A stretch of DNA of 64,000 nucleotides. Source: a virus. A model generated the notes under the pieces. It was not told where the DNA came from. It was given only the letters and a program-made list of their open reading frames with translations, and did no database searches. Position 1 is the stretch's first letter, and each line of letters opens with the position of its first letter. The translations under genes were made by a program, and so were the position numbers. Below are positions 17,169 through 23,844 of this stretch, in pieces. The DNA lies in the IMG/VR virus record IMGVR_UViG_3300008120_000186, positions 1 to 64,000 of that record. One strand, given 5' to 3'.

Positions 17169-18029
17169 ATGCAATTTGAACTTGATATCCAAAAACTAAG
17201 AACCAAGAAACTTTTTGTCGCAACACCAATGTATGGTGGACAATGCCACGGAGCATACACTAAAGCAATTACAGACCTTATGATCCTCTGTACCAAATAT
17301 GGTATCGAGGCTAAACTGTTTTTCATCTTTAACGAATCACTAGTGCAACGTGCTAGAAATTATTTGACAGATGAGTTTGTTCGTAGTGGTTATGACCATA
17401 TGATTTTTATTGATAGCGATATTCACTTTGAGCCACAAGACGTTTTAGTGATGATGCACTTTGCGTCAAGCCGTGATGACATGGATGTTGTTTGTGGTCC
17501 ATATCCAAAGAAAGCAATTTCTTGGGAGAAGATTAAAATCGCAGTTGACAAAGGATATGCAGACAAGAATCCAAATCAATTGGAAGAGTTTGTTGGTGAC
17601 TATGTTTTCAATCCAGCAGATGGCGTAACTGAGTTTCGAATCGATGAGCCAGTTGAAGTGAAAGAAAGCGGCACAGGTTTCATGTTGATTACCCGTGAAG
17701 CACTTCAAAAATATGACAAAGCATTCCCAATGCAAAGCTATAAACCAGATCATTTGCGTACTGCAAACTTTGATGGTAGCAGAGAAATCATGGCTTACTT
17801 TGATTGCGTTATTTGTCCAGATACAAAACGTTATCTCTCAGAAGATTATATGTTCTGTCAGTGGATGCGTAAAGCTGGTGGTAAGGTGTGGTTGCTTCCA
17901 TGGATGCGTTTGAAACATGCTGGCAGTTATATCTTTGGTGGTTCTTTACAAGCACTTGCGGCAATTAATGCGTCACCTACTGCTGGTAATGATGTTATGC
18001 AACGAACTGTGGCTGAAAATTTGAAATGA
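17169..18029 (+). CDS. GT-A-type glycosyltransferase
   Basis: 286 residues. LFVATPMYGGQCHGAYTKAI, then SLVQRARNYLTDEF and HMIFIDSDIHF, give the nucleotide-sugar-binding N-terminus and the DxD metal motif (DSD). The C-terminal SEDYMFCQWMRKAGG with an acidic residue resembles the catalytic/acceptor part of GT2-like enzymes. Possible acceptors are phage DNA bases, virion proteins or host surface glycans; nothing in the context fixes which. The strong promoter in the terminator loop drives it, followed by a GGAGAG ribosome site. Confidence 0.75.
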   Translation: MQFELDIQKLRTKKLFVATPMYGGQCHGAYTKAITDLMILCTKYGIEAKLFFIFNESLVQRARNYLTDEFVRSGYDHMIFIDSDIHFEPQDVLVMMHFASSRDDMDVVCGPYPKKAISWEKIKIAVDKGYADKNPNQLEEFVGDYVFNPADGVTEFRIDEPVEVKESGTGFMLITREALQKYDKAFPMQSYKPDHLRTANFDGSREIMAYFDCVICPDTKRYLSEDYMFCQWMRKAGGKVWLLPWMRLKHAGSYIFGGSLQALAAINASPTAGNDVMQRTVAENLK

Positions 18030-18313
18030 TAGACTATCGATATAATGAAGATAAGACTTTGGAAGAACTGAAGTCTTATATTGATGCAACATACGGGCAA
18101 CATTATTCCCGTGATAAATTTCAAGCAACAGAATTCATCATCGATGGTGGCCACGGTGAAGGATTCTGTATTGGGAATGTGCTGAAATATGCACAAAGGT
18201 ATGGCAAGAAGGATGGACGGAATCGTAAAGACTTGCTAAAAATTTTACACTATGCTATAATCATGTTACACGTACATGACTTGAATGAAGGAAAACAAAA
18301 TGAAATTAAGTGA
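18026..18313 (+). CDS. DUF3310-like small protein
   Basis: 95 residues. FCIGNVLKYAQRYGKKDGRNRKDLLKILHYA (quoted here only by its key residues KYxxRYGxKDGRxxxDLxKxxHY) is the pattern of the DUF3310 phage family, sometimes annotated as nucleotide kinase without proof. It overlaps the glycosyltransferase stop by 4 bases, and a promoter for the sliding clamp lies inside its 3' end. Confidence 0.7.
   Translation: MIDYRYNEDKTLEELKSYIDATYGQHYSRDKFQATEFIIDGGHGEGFCIGNVLKYAQRYGKKDGRNRKDLLKILHYAIIMLHVHDLNEGKQNEIK
18233..18261 (+). promoter_or_regulatory. Sigma70-type promoter for the sliding clamp
   Basis: TTGCTA, 17 bp, TATAAT, about 38 bases before the gene 45 ATG. Confidence 0.6.
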
Positions 18314-18971
18314 ATCAACAATCAATGTTCTAAAAAACTTTGCAACCATTAATGCTGGTATGCAATTTAAAGAAGGCTCTGTCGTGCGAACTATCTCCAA
18401 AGGACAGAACGTACTCGGCAAAGCTACAGTAACAGAAAACTTTGAGAAAGATTTTGTCATCTATGACTTGAATCGTTTCTTGTCTCTGTGTGGTTCTTTG
18501 ACAGACCCTGAGATTGTTGTCAATACAGATAACAATAATATCACAATCAAGTCTGGAACGTCCAAGACAACTTATGGACTTGCCGATGAGTCTATGATTG
18601 TCGCACCGCCTGCAAAAGAAATTAAGATCGACAATGCCGAAGTGAATTTTCGTCTGACAAAAGACGATATGAATCAAGTATTGAAATTGTCTGGCATCTT
18701 GGGTCTTCCAAACATTGCGGTTGTTGGTGATGGCAGTGAAATCTCTATCTCTGCACTTGACGTTAAGAATGCAGATTCAGATAATTTCTCAATCAAAGTC
18801 GGTGAGACTAGTGCAACCTTTAAATTAATTTTCAATACAGAAAATCTTAAGATGGTTGCTGGTACATATGATGTATCGATTTCATCTAAAGGTATTTCGC
18901 ATTTCAAACATGCGACAGACCCAATTGAATATTGGATTGCTACTGAAGCTGGCTCTAAGTACGAAGGTTAA
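18300..18971 (+). CDS. 45: DNA polymerase sliding clamp gp45
   Basis: Trimeric ring that tethers gp43 to DNA and, in T4, activates late transcription through gp55 and gp33. 223 residues from the ATG preceded by GAAGGAAAAC (T4: 228). Characteristic segments include LKNFATINAGMQFKEG, FVIYDLNRFLS and the C-terminal FKHATDPIEYWIATE. It starts the 45-44-62-regA cluster in T4 order. Confidence 0.93.
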   Translation: MKLSESTINVLKNFATINAGMQFKEGSVVRTISKGQNVLGKATVTENFEKDFVIYDLNRFLSLCGSLTDPEIVVNTDNNNITIKSGTSKTTYGLADESMIVAPPAKEIKIDNAEVNFRLTKDDMNQVLKLSGILGLPNIAVVGDGSEISISALDVKNADSDNFSIKVGETSATFKLIFNTENLKMVAGTYDVSISSKGISHFKHATDPIEYWIATEAGSKYEG

Positions 18972-18975
18972 TATT

Positions 18976-19236
18976 ATGAGTAATGTGATTGTTCCGTCCT
19001 CTCCAGAGGACCGTAAAAAGATTCTGGATGCACTTGTCGAAATTTCAAACTCACTCACTCGAATTGAAGCCGAGCGTGATTTGATTAAAGATATTCTCAC
19101 TACTGTGGAAGATAAATTTGAGTTGCCTAAAAAGTACACTCGCAAACTTGCAAAGATTTATCACAAACAAAACTTCACCGAAGTTCAACAAGAGCAAGAT
19201 GATGTTGAGACTTTATATGAGAGTGTGGCTAAGTAA
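18976..19236 (+). CDS. dsbA: DsbA-like double-stranded-DNA-binding protein
   Basis: 86 residues (T4 DsbA: 89). ISNSLTRIEAERDLIKDIL followed by a KYTRKLAKIYHKQNF helix and an acidic C-terminus (EVQQEQDDVETLYESV) parallels T4 DsbA's arrangement of LIKDI, MFNRLLALYHKDN and EVVELYDTV. T4 DsbA is an accessory dsDNA-binding protein linked to late promoters. It sits between genes 45 and 44 rather than next to 33 as in T4. This is a family call from pattern only. Confidence 0.65.
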   Translation: MSNVIVPSSPEDRKKILDALVEISNSLTRIEAERDLIKDILTTVEDKFELPKKYTRKLAKIYHKQNFTEVQQEQDDVETLYESVAK

Positions 19237-19248
19237 CACTCAGTTTGC

Positions 19249-19281
19249 ATTCTAACATGCAATGTGTTAGAATATATTTTT
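19249..19281 (+). terminator. AU-rich hairpin, likely terminator or processing site
   Basis: Perfect 9-bp stem ATTCTAACA / TGTTAGAAT with a 7-base loop, followed by ATATTTTT. It lies between the DsbA-like gene and gene 44. The stem is GC-poor, so termination is probably partial. Confidence 0.55.
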
Positions 19282-19302
19282 ATGTTATGATAAGGTGAAC
19301 AC

Positions 19303-20241
19303 ATGCTACAAGATTTCTTGTGGGTCGAAAAGTATCGACCAAAAACTGTTGAAGAGACAATTCTTCCAGCAGACTTAAAGGCTACGTTCCAACAATTCGT
19401 TGAGCAAAAGAACGTTCCCAATCTAATTCTTACGGGCGGTCCTGGCGTTGGTAAAACTACTATCGCAAAGGCTATGCTTGAAGAACTTGGATGTACTTAT
19501 ATTGTTATTAACGGATCGATGAATGGCAACATCGATACCTTGCGAAATGAAATTAAAAACTTTGCCTCAACCGTATCATTCTCTGGTGGTCGTAAATATG
19601 TTATTCTTGACGAGGCTGATTACCTTAATCCGCAATCTACTCAACCCGCATTACGAAACTTCATGGAAGAGTTTTCTGCTAATTGTGGTTTTATCCTTAC
19701 TTGCAACTTTCTTAATCGTATCATCGCCCCTCTCCACAGTAGGTGCTCCGTTGTACATTTTAAGATAAACGCATCAGACAAGCCAAAACTTGCTGGTCGT
19801 TTTATGAAACGTATGACTGGCATTCTGCAAAAAGAAAATGTAGAATTTGAAGAGAAGGTTGTTGCTGAACTTATTATGAAACACTTTCCTGATTGGAGGC
19901 GTGTTCTCAATGAACTGCAACGTTACTCTGCTACAGGTAAGATCGATACTGGAATTCTTGCAAATATCTCAAGTGACAATTTCAAGTCATTAGTCGAAAG
20001 ATTAAAAGCAAAAGACTTCACGGGTATGCGTAAGTGGGTTGCAGAGAATCTAGACAATGAACCTTATGTACTATTCAAACGAATCTTTGATAACAGCAAC
20101 GAATGCTTGAAGCCTGATTCTGTTCCACGTATGGTTCTATTGCTTGCCGACTATCAATACAAGTCTGCATTTGTCGTTGACCAAGAAATTAACTTTGTCG
20201 CTTTCTTGACAGAAGTGATGGTTGACTGCGAATTCAAATGA
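19303..20241 (+). CDS. 44: Clamp-loader large subunit gp44
   Basis: AAA+ subunit of the gp44/gp62 loader that opens gp45. 312 residues (T4: 319). FLWVEKYRPKTVEETILP, Walker A GGPGVGKTT, DEAD-type Walker B ILDEADYL, and sensor-1/arginine-finger region LTCNFLNRIIAPLHSRC are all present. It overlaps the next gene by 4 bases. Confidence 0.97.
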   Translation: MLQDFLWVEKYRPKTVEETILPADLKATFQQFVEQKNVPNLILTGGPGVGKTTIAKAMLEELGCTYIVINGSMNGNIDTLRNEIKNFASTVSFSGGRKYVILDEADYLNPQSTQPALRNFMEEFSANCGFILTCNFLNRIIAPLHSRCSVVHFKINASDKPKLAGRFMKRMTGILQKENVEFEEKVVAELIMKHFPDWRRVLNELQRYSATGKIDTGILANISSDNFKSLVERLKAKDFTGMRKWVAENLDNEPYVLFKRIFDNSNECLKPDSVPRMVLLLADYQYKSAFVVDQEINFVAFLTEVMVDCEFK

Positions 20242-20669
20242 TTAATAAAAAATTTGATCCTTCACTATACGACAAGTATGATGATGTTGGCAGAACTGTA
20301 GTAAAAAATTATTTCAAGTCCAAATTAAATATAGATGCCATAGACAATTCAGATTTATATGGGGTAGATTTAATTTTAACAAAAAACAATACTGTTGTTG
20401 GATATGCAGAAGTAGAAGTTAGAAATAATTGGGATAAAGATAATTTTCCTTTTGACACATTAAATGTTCCTAGTAGAAAAAAGAAATTACTTGAAAATGA
20501 ATTGCCAACTTTTTTCTTTTCCGTAAATAAAATTTTGACTAGAATGTTTTGCTGTAAAGCCGAAATTGTGTTACAATGTCCTCTTGTAGAAAATAAAAAC
20601 AAGTATGTAAAAGATGGAGAATATTTCTATAAAGTTCCGGTAAACACATTGAAATTGATTACATTATGA
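20238..20669 (+). CDS. Unknown protein, possible PD-(D/E)XK nuclease fold
   Basis: 143 residues. SDLYGVDLILTKNNTVVGYA followed by EVEVRNNW resembles the D...ExE/K core of small PD-(D/E)XK nucleases, but the match is short. It is inserted between gene 44 and 62, which are adjacent in T4, and it is more AT-rich than both. ATGA-type overlaps on both sides suggest it is expressed with the loader. Not recognised as a named family. Confidence 0.5.
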   Translation: MINKKFDPSLYDKYDDVGRTVVKNYFKSKLNIDAIDNSDLYGVDLILTKNNTVVGYAEVEVRNNWDKDNFPFDTLNVPSRKKKLLENELPTFFFSVNKILTRMFCCKAEIVLQCPLVENKNKYVKDGEYFYKVPVNTLKLITL

Positions 20670-21085
20670 CACCATTTGACTACCTAAACGCCATCAACCA
20701 ATCAAAAGAAAATATGATGGTTGGCACTGATAATGATGAACTTGCCGAAAAATCGTACAATGCGTACATCGTAAATAAAGGACTATCCTACTTCTCAGAC
20801 ACAATCTTATATGCAAATGAGATGAACAGCCGTCATCTCCTCGACAACAAACCTCAATTTTTGTATTTACTAAATACCATCAGGCCACGAAAACGCTTTA
20901 GCAAGTGGTTTAAGAATGAAGTAGTTGAAGACATTAATGTGATTTCTGAATATTTTGGCTATAGTTATGCTAAAGCTAAACAAGTGCAGAATCTTATAAC
21001 GTCAGATCAACTCCAGATGATGAAACAAAAAATACAAAAAGGTGGCGTGAAGTCCAAGGAGAAAAAGAATGGCGGTGAACATTGA
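20666..21085 (+). CDS. 62: Clamp-loader small subunit gp62
   Basis: 139 residues, shorter than T4 gp62 (187) but typical of cyanophage-like versions. MTPFDYLNAINQSKENMM at the start and KGLSYFSDTILYANEMNSR followed by RPRKRFSKW are diagnostic. It has no ATPase motif, as expected for this subunit. It overlaps regA by 17 bases. Confidence 0.88.
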   Translation: MTPFDYLNAINQSKENMMVGTDNDELAEKSYNAYIVNKGLSYFSDTILYANEMNSRHLLDNKPQFLYLLNTIRPRKRFSKWFKNEVVEDINVISEYFGYSYAKAKQVQNLITSDQLQMMKQKIQKGGVKSKEKKNGGEH

Positions 21086-21482
21086 AGACTTACTTGAGAT
21101 AAGATTAAAACAAGAAGACGATTTCTTAAAAGTAAAAGAAACACTAACCCGTATTGGCGTTGCGTCACGTAAAGATAAAACACTATACCAGTCATGTCAT
21201 ATTTTACACAAAAAAGGTAAATATTATATTGTACATTTTAAAGAGTTATTTGCATTAGATGGTAAACCAACCGACTTTGAAGAAAATGATTTAGCGAGAA
21301 GAAACACAATTGCAAAGCTATTAGCCGAATGGGGATTAATTGAAATTGTTCCTAGGGCAACAAACGTTGAAGAGCCTATAGCACCATTGTCTCAAATCAA
21401 AATCATATCTTATAAAGAAAAAAATGAATGGCTTTTAACTGCTAAATATAATATCGGAAATAAAAAGAGGGAAATGGAATAA
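21069..21482 (+). CDS. regA: RegA translational repressor
   Basis: 137 residues (T4: 122). T4 RegA binds ribosome-binding sites of early mRNAs, including 44, 62 and its own. EDDFLKVKETLTRIGVAS and the segment SCHILHKKGKYYIVHFKELFALDG match the family's core. It lies in the T4 position after 62 and its start overlaps 62, which allows coupling and autoregulation. Confidence 0.92.
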   Translation: MAVNIEDLLEIRLKQEDDFLKVKETLTRIGVASRKDKTLYQSCHILHKKGKYYIVHFKELFALDGKPTDFEENDLARRNTIAKLLAEWGLIEIVPRATNVEEPIAPLSQIKIISYKEKNEWLLTAKYNIGNKKREME

Positions 21483-21483
21483 A

Positions 21484-21921
21484 ATGGAAGAACTAGTACA
21501 ATCACTAAAAGTGTCTTTAGCGAACCACTACGCATTTTATCTGAAGGCGCATTACTACCATTGGAACGTAACTGGTCCTAACTTCCCTCAGTATCACGAT
21601 TTTTTAGAAAACATCTATACTGAAGTGTATGGTGTTGTGGATAAAATTGCAGAAGAGATTCGAACATTGGATTCATATGCACCAGGAAGTTTTAATCGCT
21701 TCATTCAGTTATCACAAATCCAAGGTGACGAAACTGTGCCACCAGCAGAAGTGATGATGCAAAGATTATTAGATGATATTCCAACAATGCTGACAAGCAT
21801 TCAACGTACATACGAACTTGCAGAACAAGAACGTTGCCACAACATAAGTAACTTTATGGCAGAGCGTCAAGATGCATTCAATAAACATGCATGGATGATT
21901 AGGTCAACTATCAGGGCTTGA
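21484..21921 (+). CDS. dps: Dps-family ferritin-like protein
   Basis: 145 residues. The first half has the Dps ferroxidase pattern with exact spacing: H26, H38, E42, D53 and E57, in AHYYHWNVTGPNF, QYHDFLEN and VDKIAEEIR, corresponding to E. coli H51/H63/D67/D78/E82. Dps dodecamers oxidise and store iron and protect DNA from peroxide. No basic N-terminal tail for DNA binding is present. It sits between regA and DNA-metabolism genes; together with the IscU/ErpA pair at 35 kb it suggests the phage manages iron during infection. Confidence 0.88.
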   Translation: MEELVQSLKVSLANHYAFYLKAHYYHWNVTGPNFPQYHDFLENIYTEVYGVVDKIAEEIRTLDSYAPGSFNRFIQLSQIQGDETVPPAEVMMQRLLDDIPTMLTSIQRTYELAEQERCHNISNFMAERQDAFNKHAWMIRSTIRA

Positions 21922-21946
21922 CAAACGTTGTATAATGTGAGATAAT
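21918..21946 (+). promoter_or_regulatory. Sigma70-type promoter
   Basis: TTGACA, 17 bp, GATAAT, overlapping the dps stop codon and 29 bases before the next ATG. Confidence 0.75.
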
Positions 21947-21974
21947 GTTATCTTGAAATAAATTAGGAGATTTT

Positions 21975-22226
21975 ATGAAATCCATGACAGTATTGACAGC
22001 AGTAGCATTGACTACTCTCTCCCTAGTTGCCGTTGCGGCAGACAAACCAGCAGAAAAGAAACCTGCTGACAAACCTGCAACAACAGCATCAGCACCTGCC
22101 GCTAAAGCAGACTCTAAAGAGAAACCACGTCCTAAAGTGATTACTCCAAAAGAGAAAGCCGAACGAGCAGAGGCTAAAAAAGCAGAAGCTAATAAAGCGG
22201 AAGCTAAATCAGAAGCTAAGAAATAA
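21975..22226 (+). CDS. Exported Ala/Lys/Pro/Glu-rich protein
   Basis: 83 residues. A clean signal peptide (MKSMTVLTAVALTTLSLVAVAAD) is followed by a low-complexity tail of AEKKPADKPATTA-type sequence and repeated KAEA units. Such tails are extended and may span the periplasm or coat an envelope component. A strong early promoter and GGAGA ribosome site argue for real, early expression. No family recognised. Confidence 0.65.
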   Translation: MKSMTVLTAVALTTLSLVAVAADKPAEKKPADKPATTASAPAAKADSKEKPRPKVITPKEKAERAEAKKAEANKAEAKSEAKK

Positions 22227-22268
22227 TTCTTAGTAAATTTTTTATCATTAATTGATGAGGTATATAAA

Positions 22269-22496
22269 ATGGCATTTGTAAATTCTAGCAAAACACAGAC
22301 AGAACTCTTGGTATCGTACTTGCGTGGTACAGGTCGTGGAATCTCTGCACCCCAAGCAAGGTCTTTGTTTGGCGTTAAAAACCTTCGTGCCCGTATGAGT
22401 GACTTGCGCCAGTGCGGTTACAAAGTTCGTACAGCAATGAACACAGAAGGTAATACAACATATTTTGTTTCACGTAGAATGGTTGGACAGGCTTAA
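22269..22496 (+). CDS. Winged-helix/HTH small DNA-binding protein
   Basis: 75 residues. QTELLVSYLRGTGRGISAPQ followed by ARSLFGVKNLRARMSDLRQCGYKV (key pattern: isapqAxxlFgvxxlxxRxsdLrxxGyxV) is a helix-turn-helix of the HTH_39-like phage family. The C-terminus is the wing. It could regulate phage early genes. A late-type promoter motif follows its stop codon. Confidence 0.75.
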   Translation: MAFVNSSKTQTELLVSYLRGTGRGISAPQARSLFGVKNLRARMSDLRQCGYKVRTAMNTEGNTTYFVSRRMVGQA

Positions 22497-22501
22497 TCTG
22501 T

Positions 22502-22509
22502 TATAAATA
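22502..22509 (+). promoter_or_regulatory. T4-type late promoter (TATAAATA)
   Basis: Exact TATAAATA just after the HTH gene, upstream of a structured non-coding stretch and the phasin-like/hsp20 genes. Confidence 0.7.
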
Positions 22510-22519
22510 AACGTATCTC

Positions 22520-22645
22520 AGGGATGGGAACGTAAATGGCTCTTCTACCTTAGGAGCGTCTAAAGCTGGCACAACGATATGGTGCCCCTGTAGCCAGTAA
22601 GCAGGACTTTAATGATACGCCTTCGGGGTATCAATTTTATTTTTT
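22520..22645 (+). ncRNA. Possible structured small RNA or leader, ending in a UUCG terminator
   Basis: About 170 bases between genes without a coding frame. It begins at an exact late promoter and contains pairable segments GGCAC/GTGCC nested in CTGGC/GCCAG, and GCTC/GAGC, before a terminator hairpin. This could be a discrete late small RNA or an attenuated leader. Evidence is base pairing only; no known RNA family recognised, and it lacks a T-arm so it is not a tRNA. Confidence 0.35.
22613..22645 (+). terminator. Terminator with C(UUCG)G tetraloop
   Basis: Stem TGATAC/GTATCA with inner CC/GG closing a TTCG tetraloop and one G bulge, followed by ATTTTATTTTTT. Confidence 0.8.
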
Positions 22646-22667
22646 AACTCGCTTAATAGGAGAAACT

Positions 22668-22895
22668 ATGTTACAAAACATCAATAGTGCTATCGATACT
22701 TTTCAAGGCACAAAAACGCAATTCGTCAAAACATTCGTCAAGAATGAAGAACTTGCAAAACCCCTCAACACTTTCATTGAAGCGCAAACACTTTACGCAA
22801 AAGCTGTTGCAGTAGAAGTCAATAAGTTTTTTACAACTCTTGGCATGTCTGCATACACTTTTGACGCTAAAAAAGCGTTTTCAAAAAATAAGTAA
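22668..22895 (+). CDS. Small helical protein, phasin-like
   Basis: 75 residues, one long amphipathic helical region (KTQFVKTFVKNEELAKPLNT, then FIEAQTLYAKAVAVEVNKFF) reminiscent of phasins that coat polyhydroxyalkanoate granules. The similarity is only in pattern and composition. A strong AGGAGAAA ribosome site precedes it, and hsp20 follows 13 bases after its stop. Confidence 0.5.
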   Translation: MLQNINSAIDTFQGTKTQFVKTFVKNEELAKPLNTFIEAQTLYAKAVAVEVNKFFTTLGMSAYTFDAKKAFSKNK

Positions 22896-22908
22896 GAGGA
22901 GATACAAA

Positions 22909-23418
22909 ATGGGACACACACCAATTCCCGCACTTTTTGGCGGACAAGGTTTCAAAGATTTTGATAAATTCTTTGTTGGCTTCGATGAGCAATTCAATCG
23001 ACTAGCAAAAATACATGATGATGTGACTAAGAACATTCCTAACTACCCACCTTACAACATTCGCAAGACTGGTGACAATACATACGTCATTGAAATTGCG
23101 GTTGCTGGTTTTGGTAAACAGGAAATCGATATCACTTTAGAAGACAACAAACTAATTGTTGCCGGTAACACAAAAGATGATGGAGATAATTTCTTGTTCA
23201 AGGGTATTGCTAATCGTGCGTTCACTCGCACATTCGCACTTGATGACCAAATCGAAATTCAAGATGCCGCTTTGATTAATGGTATGTTGAAGATTGCTTT
23301 GGAACGAATCATTCCAGAACATAAGAAGCCAAAGAAGATTGAAGTTAAAGACACAGTTGATACTGCGCCTAAAACTAAAAAATCATCTCAGCAATATTTA
23401 ACTGAGGATGAATTATGA
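22909..23418 (+). CDS. hsp20: Small heat-shock protein Hsp20 (IbpA-like)
   Basis: 169 residues from the ATG after GAGGAGATAC. The alpha-crystallin domain spans about 45-140: YNIRKTGDNTYVIEIAVAGF, then LIVAGNTKD and the IEIQDAALINGMLKIAL strand with the conserved A-x-x-x-n-G-x-L motif. Holdase chaperones of this type are standard in T4-like cyanophages, where they are thought to aid head or scaffold assembly. The C-terminal IxI anchor is not obvious. Confidence 0.92.
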   Translation: MGHTPIPALFGGQGFKDFDKFFVGFDEQFNRLAKIHDDVTKNIPNYPPYNIRKTGDNTYVIEIAVAGFGKQEIDITLEDNKLIVAGNTKDDGDNFLFKGIANRAFTRTFALDDQIEIQDAALINGMLKIALERIIPEHKKPKKIEVKDTVDTAPKTKKSSQQYLTEDEL

Positions 23419-23498
23419 AATCAATAAAAAACTTCTTTATTGCTTTACTTGAAGCAATTCAAGACGCAAAGAGACATAAAGCAGAGCGTTTTAAATAA
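23415..23498 (+). CDS. 27-residue micro-protein after hsp20
   Basis: ATGA overlap with the hsp20 stop. The product, MKSIKNFFIALLEAIQDAKR plus seven residues, is an amphipathic helix with a hydrophobic face and basic C-terminus. It is followed at once by a terminator. Short but well placed; function unknown. Confidence 0.5.
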   Translation: MKSIKNFFIALLEAIQDAKRHKAERFK

Positions 23499-23502
23499 AC
23501 AC

Positions 23503-23528
23503 ATGGGGGCGCAATGCCCCCATTTTAT
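23503..23528 (+). terminator. Strong terminator after hsp20
   Basis: Perfect 8-bp stem ATGGGGGC / GCCCCCAT, loop GCAAT, then TTTA. Confidence 0.92.
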
Positions 23529-23541
23529 TATAGGATATAAA

Positions 23542-23844
23542 ATGGCAAACTTAAGAATTTTGAAATTATCAACAGGTGAAGAAATTGTTGGTGATATTGT
23601 AGAAGAGACTGCGGATAAGTATCGTGTAGAGAACCCATGTGTTCTTGCTATTGGTATGAATCAAGCTGGCAAAGCCGCTTTGCAAATGCAACCTCTTTTA
23701 ATCTTCTCCGAACAAAAAGTGGTAGAGTTTAATCCTAACCATGTAATTTACAACGTATCAGTTGCACAAGAGATAAAAAACAAGTATAATGAGATATACG
23801 GATCAGGAATTGTCCTGCCACCGACTCAAGGCATTATTACTTAA
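23542..23844 (+). CDS. Small Sm-like-looking protein before DNA polymerase
   Basis: 100 residues from the ATG after the AGGATATAAA ribosome site. LRILKLSTGEEIVGDIVEET aligns with LCKVLKLTNGDTLIGNVVEE of the gene after uvsW, and both end with a segment containing EIxNKYNEIYG or IIRIYGEAY. The two are clear paralogues. This copy lacks the acidic C-terminal tail. It overlaps the DNA polymerase start by one base. Function unknown. Confidence 0.7.
   Translation: MANLRILKLSTGEEIVGDIVEETADKYRVENPCVLAIGMNQAGKAALQMQPLLIFSEQKVVEFNPNHVIYNVSVAQEIKNKYNEIYGSGIVLPPTQGIIT

Noticed and set aside
22520-22612. tRNA gene in the non-coding stretch after the HTH gene
   Set aside because: No T-arm TTCRA box or acceptor pairing of tRNA form.
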